Shown piece after piece: positions 8,605 through 16,600 of a DNA stretch of 17,669 bases (the stretch's first letter is position 1; every line of letters begins with the position of its first letter). The stretch spans positions 263,159 through 280,827 of the forward strand of contig MU657178.1 of NCBI GenBank assembly GCA_026770575.1. The letters are read 5' to 3'. The notes under the pieces were generated by a model. The model searched no databases and was not told the DNA's origin. It saw only the letters and a list, made by a program, of their open reading frames with translations. The DNA is from Pelagophyceae sp. CCMP2097 (Eukaryota > Sar > Pelagophyceae). A program made the position numbers and the translations under genes.

Positions 8605-9246
8605 GGCGCGCTGCCGTGCGGCGGAAAGCAAAGCGCCACTTTTTTTAAACATCCGAAACTTTTTAGTTCGGGGGCCCTTTTTGTTTTCGATGACGAACTC
8701 GATGACGAGGGAACGCCGGCAGATGGGCCCAACTGGACTCCCCAGGATCCTCGGCAAGCACGCCCGCAGATGGCCGACGCATCCTATTCTCCGCGCGCGC
8801 GCCGGTCGAATATATGATACACTCGAATAGAGCAAATCCGAGTGGAGAAACCCGGTGCGACGCCGTGTCGGCGTACCGTCGTCATCGACGGCTTCCAGGT
8901 CGAGTGGGGCACTGGCGCCTGCTAGAGGAAATGTGTGTCGGGTCGTTGCGCTGCGCTGCGGCAGAGTGCAATGCGTAGATGTTCCGGCGGTTCTCTGGAC
9001 GGTGCTTCCGTGGCCTACGGACGCGGCGCCTGCGTGTGCATCGAGTCGTGTACAGCATTCTCGTCCGTGGTGAGCCGGAAGGGCAAAAAAAGTCGGATGC
9101 GCGGTCCGTGCTTCCAAGTGACCCCCGTCGTCGATTTTTCCCTCACAGACACCCTCCCCGTGCATCAGCCTCCATCGCAATCGAGGCCGCCGCGTGCGCC
9201 GCGGCCAGCCGTCGTGCACAGCAAGCTCGTCCGTGGAATTATATAG
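8605..9246. other. Spacer upstream of the LRR pseudogene, no gene recognised
   Basis: Long frames are open on both strands here, as expected in GC-rich DNA, but none shows a known domain. CCGCACGGCAGCGCGCC just before 8604 loosely resembles the sequence before the intact LRR start, so part of this may be the decayed promoter of the pseudogene. An AT-rich spot lies at 8808-8838. Confidence 0.35.
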
Positions 9247-9410
9247 CAGAACCCGCAGATAGTCGGGTAATCCACGGGTTTCGCCTTCGCCGCGCCCGCC
9301 GGGTCGCGGGTCGGAACCGCAGCCAGACTCGCGTGTCGGCGGGTTGGCGAAAACGCGCAAACCTGTCGATCCCGACCCGCGGGCAAACCCGTACCTGTCA
9401 CTGCTCCTGG
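9247..9410 (-). mobile_element. MITE-like element, copy C (diverged, reverse orientation)
   Basis: Read on the minus strand it starts AGGAGCAGTGACAGGTACGGG and continues with TTTGCCCGCGGGTCGGGAT and GGTTTGCGCGTTTTCGCC, matching copies A and B in order. It is more diverged and the distal end is uncertain. It lies 3' of the BTB-kelch gene, outside any intron found here. Confidence 0.6.
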
Positions 9411-9577
9411 GGTTGTATAGACCAGAAAGGTGCTGGAGTCGACAAACCGAAGACTTCGCGCCTCTTAAGGGCCGGCAGAGTCCGTGCGTATGTTAGTGAG
9501 CTTTACGTGCGTGGCCCACGTCGTTGGAACATGGACTCGGAGAGAACATGTCTTCGGCAGCGGACCCACGGCGTCGT

Positions 9578-10873
9578 TCAGTCCTCGGCGGTGAGCAACT
9601 CAGTCGTCGACAAGTGGACACCGCAGTACCCCCCGACGACGAGAATATGGGGTCCTTGCGCAGCGTCAAGTCGAGCGGCTGCGTCGCCACTGCGCGCAGC
9701 CTGCATAGTCGGCCCGGGCTCGAACTCCATCGTCGCCACGTCGAGGAGCTCGGTGGTGGCTAATCGCGTATTTGCCGAGTCCCACCCGCCGACGACGAGG
9801 ACGTGTCGAGCGTCGACGGGCACGGCCGCGCAGCGAGAGCGCGCCAAGCCCATCGTCGGACCGGGCGTGAACGCCATGGTCCGGATGTCGAGGACCTCTG
9901 TCGTTTGCAAATTTGCACCTGAACTGCCACCGGTCAACATGATTCGGTGCTCGTCGAGCGCGACGGCCGCGCAGCCGTGGCGCGGGGCAACCATGTCGGG
10001 CCCAGGCGTGATGGCCATCGTGTCGAGGTTGAAAATCTCGGTAGTCGACAGTCCAGACGTGCCATCGTGGCCGCCGACGACGAGAATCCTGCGAGCGTCG
10101 AGTGAGACAGCGGCACAACCGTATCGTGTCGATTGCATGTTCGGTCCCGGCGTGAACGTGAGCGTCTCGAGGTGGAAGATTTCATTCGTGTTGATAACTG
10201 CGTCGTCGTCGTCCACTCCACCCACCAACAGCACCCGATTTCCGTCGATCTGGACGACCGCGTGGCCATAACGCGCCGTGAGCATGTCCGGGCCGGCCGT
10301 AAAGGCCATCGTCCGCGTGTCGAGCACTTCCGTCGAGTCTAAAACAGACCCGTCCGCATGACCACCGAACACGACGACGCGCCCTCCAGCAGCCACATCA
10401 GCGCCATAATCACGTTCAGCGCCCATCGCCGGCCCCGGTCGAAACGCCGCGCCGTCGGTCCACGGCCTCAAACCGAACACGGCGACCTCGAGGCCAAAGT
10501 AGTCCAGCTCCTGCATCAGCGCCTCCTGCGCCGCCTCGGGTAAAGAGCGCATCGTCCTCTGCATGCACGGCCCGTCGGGAGGATCGCCGAGAAGAAAGTC
10601 GAGGATCATGCCGAACCACTCGCTGTCGCGGTCGATGGAGATGGACCCGTCCACCGGGTCCGGCTGCAGCATCGCGTCGTACGGAGACGAGAACATACGG
10701 CCGAGCATGGAGTCTTCGACCTTGGCCAGCACGGCGCGCGAAGTCTCGAAGCGTGCGCCGCCGACATTGAGCGTGCCGAAGTCGTGCGGTGGTGATGCCG
10801 TCGGATGGGCTTGCGCGTCGTCGTCCGCTGCGCCGTCATCGCACTGCGTCGCGGGCTTGCGCGGGACTGAGGC
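9578..10873 (-). CDS. BTB(T1/KCTD-type)-kelch protein, start unresolved
   Basis: The frame is open from just after a TAG at 10874-10876 to the TGA at 9578-9580 (431 residues). Residues about 32-130 form a T1-type BTB domain: LNVGGARFETSRAVL, SMLGRMFSS, then the closing LPEAAQEALMQELDYFGLE. From about 142, six kelch repeats of about 48 residues follow, each with PGPxM, a charged residue, and VVGG, for example FTPGPNMQSTRYGCAAV then RILVVGG; six to seven blades make a propeller. BTB-kelch proteins commonly act as CUL3 ubiquitin-ligase adaptors; this is family knowledge, not shown here. A GTG at 10732 lies inside the BTB domain and cannot be the start. No in-frame ATG exists upstream of the domain; the first ATG downstream of the TATA-like box (10839) is out of frame. 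An indel in the sequence or an unseen 5' exon is likely. Confidence 0.85.
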   Translation of the reverse strand, partial: ASVPRKPATQCDDGAADDDAQAHPTASPPHDFGTLNVGGARFETSRAVLAKVEDSMLGRMFSSPYDAMLQPDPVDGSISIDRDSEWFGMILDFLLGDPPDGPCMQRTMRSLPEAAQEALMQELDYFGLEVAVFGLRPWTDGAAFRPGPAMGAERDYGADVAAGGRVVVFGGHADGSVLDSTEVLDTRTMAFTAGPDMLTARYGHAVVQIDGNRVLLVGGVDDDDAVINTNEIFHLETLTFTPGPNMQSTRYGCAAVSLDARRILVVGGHDGTSGLSTTEIFNLDTMAITPGPDMVAPRHGCAAVALDEHRIMLTGGSSGANLQTTEVLDIRTMAFTPGPTMGLARSRCAAVPVDARHVLVVGGWDSANTRLATTELLDVATMEFEPGPTMQAARSGDAAARLDAAQGPHILVVGGYCGVHLSTTELLTAED

Positions 10874-10935
10874 CTATAGGCGGACCGAGGCGCCGAGGAG
10901 GCACAGAGAGGGACCCAAGCACTCGGAAGTGAACC

Positions 10936-10941
10936 TTTATA
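10936..10941 (-). promoter_or_regulatory. TATA-like box upstream of the BTB-kelch gene
   Basis: TATAAA on the minus strand in an otherwise GC-rich region, about 97 bp before the first downstream ATG (10839). Transcription starting some 30 bp after it would not leave room for an upstream coding exon, which favours an indel as the reason for the missing in-frame ATG. Confidence 0.4.
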
Positions 10942-11054
10942 TCGAAGAAAGTCACGCGATACCTTCTTCTCCGTAAAGCACGCCTTTGTGGGAGGCCGGC
11001 GGCCCCGGGAATGATGGCCACCGATGAAGGGTTTAGAGACGGGAAAGGGTTGTA

Positions 11055-11232
11055 CAAGAGCAGGGACGGTGTTTTGGGTACTTCATTTGTGCCAACCTAA
11101 CGGGTCGCGGGTCGCTCGAACGATCAATCCCGTTCTCCAGGCCGAGTCGCGCATCGGCAGGCCGGCTGACCCGCACGTCGCGGATCGGTCGGGTCGACAC
11201 ACACAGACTCGGAATCCGGGTCAGGTCGACAC
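11055..11232 (-). mobile_element. MITE-like element, copy D (reverse orientation, distal part diverged)
   Basis: The plus strand begins AAGAGCAGGGACGG, then TTTGTGCCAACC, GGTCGCTCGAACGATCAATC and CCCGTTCTCC. This parallels the reverse complement of copy B from its right end inward (TCTGTGCCACACC, GGTTGGTCGAGCGACCAAAC, CCCGTCTTCTCG). The other end fades out near GGGTCAGGTCGAC. Confidence 0.6.
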
Positions 11233-11872
11233 GCGCAGAATCTGCGGTCGCGAGCGGCGTCGACGTCGCGGAGACGCCGGCTCTCCGGAAAGGGGCCGAA
11301 GCCGAAGGAGACTCGCAGTCAGTGATCTCGCGGCGCAGACGCAGGGCCCTGGCCTGCCGGCGCGTCCGTCGCGCCCTTGGCGCAGCGCGCCGGAGTGCCG
11401 GGCGTTTCGACGAGGCTCTTCGAGAGACCATCTTCGCAGGCAAGGATGACCCCACGAAAGCCACGTCGACGGCCGCGCTGCGGCGCGGGAGGCGGCGAGC
11501 AGGCCGCTGCCAGCATAGTGCGGCGAGGCGGCGGCTCAGTCTGGCTCACGACGAGAGCCAGGGAGAGTCGACTTACAGCGAGCGCCGACGCCGCGGACCC
11601 GCGGCGTGCGTCGTAGATGCGGGCATTTCGAGACCTCCTTCGCAAACTCTGTTTCCTGGCAACTGGGTAAACACGGCGCCAAGGAGCCGGGTGCGGAGTC
11701 GAAGAAGGCATCGCCCGCGGCCCCGGAAGTACGCTTTCTTGGCTCTACGCGGGCACGTTTTAAAGGTGGAAGACTTTCCCAAATGGGAATCAGCCCCACC
11801 CTCGCTTACGCCCGGTGCCCGGAGTCGCGCGTCGACGGCTGTTGTTTCAAAACCACTCGGGCAATATTTGAT
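11233..11872. other. Unassigned region 3' of the LRR gene
   Basis: About 640 bp. The plus strand has a long open frame ending near 11876 with the segments FDEALRETIFAGKDDPTKA and YAFLALRGHVLKVEDFPKW. It has no ATG start and I recognise no family. It could be a fragment, an exon of an unknown gene, or chance openness in GC-rich DNA. The 3' untranslated part of the LRR transcript should also fall here. Confidence 0.35.
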
Positions 11873-13055
11873 TTAGCTAGTTCGAGCGACGTAGAAGATG
11901 AAGGCCAGCGCGAAGAGGGAAAAAGACACGATCTTGATGGTTGAGTCCCATTCGGCATGTGAGATATGCGGCTTTTTTGAAACGACTTGGACGCCGCGCG
12001 CACGGAGCCGGAACACGATGGCGTGGTTGCGGACGTGGACGCGACAACTGCTAGACGCCTCGCGTTCCATGGTCCAAAAGGGCCCCGGCGAACAAACAAA
12101 CACACACGCACCTCGACACGTCGAGCGCCCCCAGCTGCGAGTCGGCGAGCCAATCTGGCAGTTTGGTGAGGCCGGCGCAGCCCGCAAGATTTAGTTTCGT
12201 CAGCGATCTGCATTCGCGGAGGCGCTCGGGCAAAGCTGTCAAACGTCGGCAATTCGACAGCGACAGCGCCGTCAGCGCATTGCAGTCGCCGAGCTGCTCG
12301 AGAGCAGCCGTGGTAAGGCCGGTGCATCCCGCAAGATTAAGTGTCGTCAGCGCTGCGCAGTCGACGAGCCGCGCCGGCAGCACGTGGAGGCCAGAGAACC
12401 CCGACAGCGACAGCGTCTTCAGCGCCGCACAGTCGGCGAGCTGGTCGAGAGCAGCTACGGTAAGACCGGAGCATCCCGAAAGATTCAGCCACGTCAGCTT
12501 CTCACAGTCAACGAGCCGCGCGGGCAGCACGTCGAGGCGGGAGCACCCCGAAAGATTCAGTTTCGTCAGCGCCGCGCAGTCGACGAGTCCAGCGGGCAGC
12601 GCGTCGAGGCGGGTGCACCCCGACACGTCCAGCGTATTCAGCGACACGTTGAGCCGCGCGGGTAGGCTTTCGAGGCGCGAGCACCCCGATAGATCCAGTT
12701 TCGTCAGCGCCGCGCAGTCGATAAGCCGCGAGGGCAGCGCGGTGAGGCCAGAGCACCCCAGAATCAGCGTATGCAGCGCCGTGCAGTCGCCGAGCCGCTC
12801 GAGCACAGCTGCGTCGAGGGTTGGGCAAGAAAGCCTCAGCGTTTTCAACTGGCAGCGCGTACAGTCGACGACCGCCGCGACGAACGCCGCGAACGCAGCC
12901 GGGTTCGCCCCCGCGCGCCCGGAGAGGCAGACGACGGCGATGTTCTGCAGTGCCGCCTTGCGGGCGCCGCGGCTCACGGGCATGACCGTCCCCCAGGCTT
13001 TTCGCGTTGGTAGGAAGGCGGCCGCGCGGCCGAGGATGATCGACGCGGAGTCCAT
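11873..13055 (-). CDS. Leucine-rich repeat protein with C-terminal membrane anchor
   Basis: Two exons, 13055-12112 and 12047-11873, give 372 residues. The first ATG in the open frame (13055) is chosen; the shared paralog start ATGGACTC supports it. Residues 1-45 (ILGRAAAFLP...VSRGARKAAL) vaguely resemble an F-box. Residues about 70-316 hold ten LRRs of 22-24 residues, consensus LTKLNLSGCSRLxxLPARLVDCAA. Without splicing the frame runs into CVCVCLFAG and stops. The 64-nt intron (GTGCGT...GCAG, 12111-12048) instead joins LGALDVS-SCRVHVRNHAIV, completing the last repeat, and adds a hydrophobic helix at about 352-369 (IKIVSFSLFALAFIFYVA) three residues before the end. This predicts a tail-anchored protein with the LRRs in the cytosol. 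Ligand and role are unknown. The pseudogene at 7902-8604 is a same-strand duplicate. Confidence 0.85.
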
Positions 13056-13618
13056 CCTCGCCGCGGGGCGGCGCACGGGGGCGCCGCCTCGGACGGCGAG
13101 CGAATTCGAAGAACCGAAACTATCGACCTCGCCCGAAACAATTCAGACGCCGAGGATCTCCTTGCGGTTGCCACGTCGTGAGGCATGAGTGTTTCGTCGT
13201 CTGATCGAACGAGCACGCGGGACAACCCCCAAAACCGTCTGGTCAGAGATGGAGCTTTGCTTTGTGCGGGGCACGCGAGCCATCAAACGCAACCCCAGCT
13301 GGCCGCCGCGACCTTTGCGGCGGTGGCGCGGCGTCCGGACACCGCATCCATTCGACGGACCGGCGGACCATTTGCCGAGAGGCATTGACCGGCGGTGGGC
13401 CTTCATCTTCTGTTAGGCACTCCACTGAGGCTGCCTCCCGGGCGGCCCCGGCGGGCCACGCGGGCCGAGGCGGGCGGTGCGCGAGGCGGGCGCAAGTCGA
13501 GCGCGAACGCCGTACGTTTTGGACGCGCCAAAGTCGACCGTGCACGTGGCCAGCGCGGGGGACGACGGCGTGCGTGCGCCGGCGATTTCTCGGCGCTTTC
13601 TCGGCTTGCTCGAGGGCG
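13056..13618. other. Spacer between pirin 3' end and LRR start
   Basis: About 560 bp between two genes on the minus strand. It should hold the pirin 3' end and the LRR promoter. The LRR frame stays open upstream to a TGA at 13143-13145 but has no ATG there. A minus-strand 87-codon frame (13143-13406) has no recognisable domain. Confidence 0.4.
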
Positions 13619-16600
13619 CTAGAGGTCGCGGCGGCCGGAGCCATCGTGCGCCATTTCGACCTAGCAGCGAGGGTGCGTGGGACGACGATGTTTGCAACAC
13701 TCGAAATCTGCCTCTCCCGTTGCACGGGGCCTCGCGTGGGACGCTGCCTCGACACGAGGAGGACGTGCGCCGCGCCGCCGGTGGCCGAGACGCGGAGCGA
13801 AAAGGGCCCCACAATTTCAGCGGCGTCGTGCCTCTCCAGCCCCGCCGCGTCGGCGATGGCGACGGCGCCTTCCATGCAGAGCATGTAGACCTGCCTGCCC
13901 GCTTGGACTTGGAAGGTCGTTTCGGCGAAATCGATTTCTGCGACGTAGATGTTCGCGTCGGCGTTGATGGCAATCGGCGTCTTCGACTCCGTTTTCACGT
14001 CGCCGACGAGGTGCGCGAACGTGTTCTTGCGCTGCTCTGGTGTGGAAGTGTAGTCGCCGTAGTTTGGCTTCGAGCCTTTCTGGCGCGTGTTGATCCACAT
14101 CTGGATAAACCGAAGCGGCGCGCCGGCAAGATTGTGCTCCGAGTGTTCGACGCCAGTGCCGGCCTACACGCGGGGCGTTTGAGAAAGGAGCCCGTTATCA
14201 TTCATCCTCTTGCATCCGCGCAAGGGCCCTATTCGAGGGACCTTTTGGAGGGGCCTTGCAGGGGACCGCGAGAGGCCTTGCAAGGTGCTTCGAGGCCCGC
14301 CCTCGGGCCGTACTTTGGAACTGCTGAGGAGGCCACGCAGAGGGGAAGGGCCCTTTGCAATGACTTTGAAAGACCGTGCGAGGCGCCTTGCAAGGGCCTG
14401 TGGTCTCCTCAGGGTCCTTGCGAGGGTACGTGCGTTGCGAAGACCCGCATTTCCAAGTCTTCTCCGGCCTTTTTCCAGGCCCATGAGGGGATTTCCAACT
14501 TTGAGAAAGACGCCTCGCCAGGGCCCGCCCAAGGGGCCTTCACAAGGACCCTGGACAAGTGCCCCGTGACAAGGTCCCTGAGACAAGATCCCTGTGACAA
14601 GATCCCTGCGGCAAGGTCCCCGTGGCAAGGTCCCTTTGCCGCCGACCGAGAGAGAATCCCGTGCACCGTCCGGTGCCGGCGTCGCCGGCCGTCCTGGGGC
14701 GCTTTCTCCGGGAAAATTCCGAGAGGACCGTCTCGAGGGACCGTCGAGAGGGGCCGTCGAGAGGGGCCGTCGAGAGACCGTCTCGAGGGTCCGTACAGAG
14801 GGGGCTTGTCGAGGCCCGTTTGAATCGCCTTGAATCGCCTTGAAGGCATCCTGCCCGAAGTCTTTGCGAGGCACCGTGCGCGGCAGCTTGTGAGGCCCCT
14901 TGAAAGAGGCCTTGCAAGGAAGCGTGCCTTGCAAGGGCACGTCGCCTTGCCAGGACTCTTTCCTTATGGCTTTTCAAGGACCCGGGAACTAAAAAGTAAT
15001 TGAGCTTGGCATTTTGGAGCCCATATGAAATCCCGTACGCGCCCATAACGGGATTTTTCAATGCTCAAGTCCTGGAGACGACGTCGAATCACTGTTATGA
15101 ACTGAACCGCGCCGCGCCAATCGCGAAAGAGGGGCCGACCAGAGGGCCGCTTTCAATGGAATACCCAGAGGGGCCGCCCAGAGGGCCGCTTAGAGAGCAA
15201 ACTTCCAGAATGACCGTCCAGAGGGCCGTGGAGAGAGACCGTTTTGAGGGACTGTTTTTGAGGGACTGACTAGAGGGGGTCCAGAGGGGCTGTTCAGACG
15301 GGCCGTCCAGAGGGGGCGTGTAGAGGGGCAGTCCAGAGGAGCCGTGTAGAGAGACAGTCCAGAGGAGCAGTCCAGAGGGGCTGTCTCGAGGGACGCCCAG
15401 AAGGGGCCTTCCAAAGGGGGCCGTCCAGAGGGCTCGTTCAAAGGGGCCGTCCAGAGAGACCATCGAGAGGGACTGTCGAGAGGAGCCCAGAGGGGCCGTC
15501 CAGAGGGGCCGTCCAGAGGGACCATCCAGAGAAACCGTCCAGAGGGTCCGTTCAGAGGGTCCGTTCAGGGGGGGCGTCAAGAGGAGCCGTCTGGAAGGAC
15601 CGTCTGGATAGACCGTTTAGAGGGGCCGTCCAGAGGGGCCGCTAAAGAGGCCTTGCAAGTGGACGCCAAAGAGGCCTCGCAGGGGCCCGTCCGGAGAATG
15701 CAAGGAACTGTGCGTGGCAAATTGAAAGGGCCTTTCAAAAGAGGCCCCGAAAGCGAGCGCACAGATGCCTTGCAAAGGACCGTCGCCTTGCGAGGGACCG
15801 TCCAGAGGGCGGTTCAAGGACCCGCGAAAGGAATGGTCTTGCACGGGCCTCGCACACAAGAGCCCATATGGTCTCCCATACGGCATGAAACCATCTGGGA
15901 GAGAATGAATCGCAGAATGTCCGTGACAAAAGTCCCTGTGACAAGGTCCCTGTGGAGACGACGACCCCGTGACGAGGCTTCCCGTGACAAGGCCCTATGA
16001 GGAGGTCCAGGTGACGAGGCCCCGCAGCGAGGCCCCACGACAAGGTCCCGCGACAAGGTCCCCGTGTGACAAAGTCCCCACGACGAGGTCCCTATGAGGA
16101 AGCCCCGCGACAAGGTCCCTGTGAGACAAGTTTCTACGTCGAGGTCCCTGTGTGAGAAAGTCACTGAGACAAGGTCCCTGTGAGGAAAGTTCCCTGAGAC
16201 AAGGCATCCCAGACGGCATGAGCCCTTATGGGATGAATCCCAGAATCCAATGCAGCTCAGCTCCTTTCTGCAAGGGCTCGGACGCTGGTCCCTTGCAAGG
16301 AACCGTCCGTAGGGGCTCGCAATGGCCCTTCAAAGCGGCCTCGCAGGGGGCCGCACAGACAGTGAACGTCGCCTTGCAGGGGCCCGTCGGGATCGCTTTC
16401 CGAGGACCCAGTAAAGGACGGGCTCGAGTCTCGCACCCATTCGAAGGCAGCCCGTACGGCGTGAGCCCATATTGAAGAGAAGACGCGGTATTTTCACCGT
16501 CATAAATTGTATCGCACCTCGGCCAATCGTCCGCGACGTGCCCATCGAGTCTTTGTGCGTCAGGTTGCCTTCGACGACGTACGTGCAAATCTCAACCTAG

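Larger units (their letters stand above)
14164..16497 (-). other. Pirin intron 2 (2334 nt), filled with repeat arrays
   Basis: Exon 2 ends GRGAIQFMT before donor GTGAAAATACCGCG (16497 downward). Exon 3 starts after GTGTAG with AGTGVEHSEHN, exactly the next residues of the pirin motif, in phase 0. The interior contains minisatellite blocks, CTTGCAAGG-family blocks and four short hairpin elements. The donor closely resembles that of TRM1 intron 11 (GTGAAAACCCGCG). Confidence 0.85.

Noticed and set aside
8979..10271. 430-codon plus-strand ORF
   Set aside because: It is mostly antisense to the BTB-kelch coding region; the minus-strand reading has clear BTB and kelch motifs.
12051..12111. LRR protein ending in CVCVCLFAGALLDHGTRGV
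   Set aside because: The tail reads into a GT...AG intron whose removal completes the LRR and gives a membrane anchor in phase.
12163..13188. 341-codon plus-strand ORF
   Set aside because: It is the antisense shadow of the LRR repeats; its regularity mirrors the LRR period.
13477..14823. 448-codon plus-strand ORF
   Set aside because: It is antisense to pirin exons 3-4 and then runs into intron repeats; no own domain is seen.
15095..15580. 161-codon minus-strand ORF rich in DGPSGRPLWTAPL
   Set aside because: It is a translation of the GGCCGTCCAGAG minisatellite within pirin intron 2.
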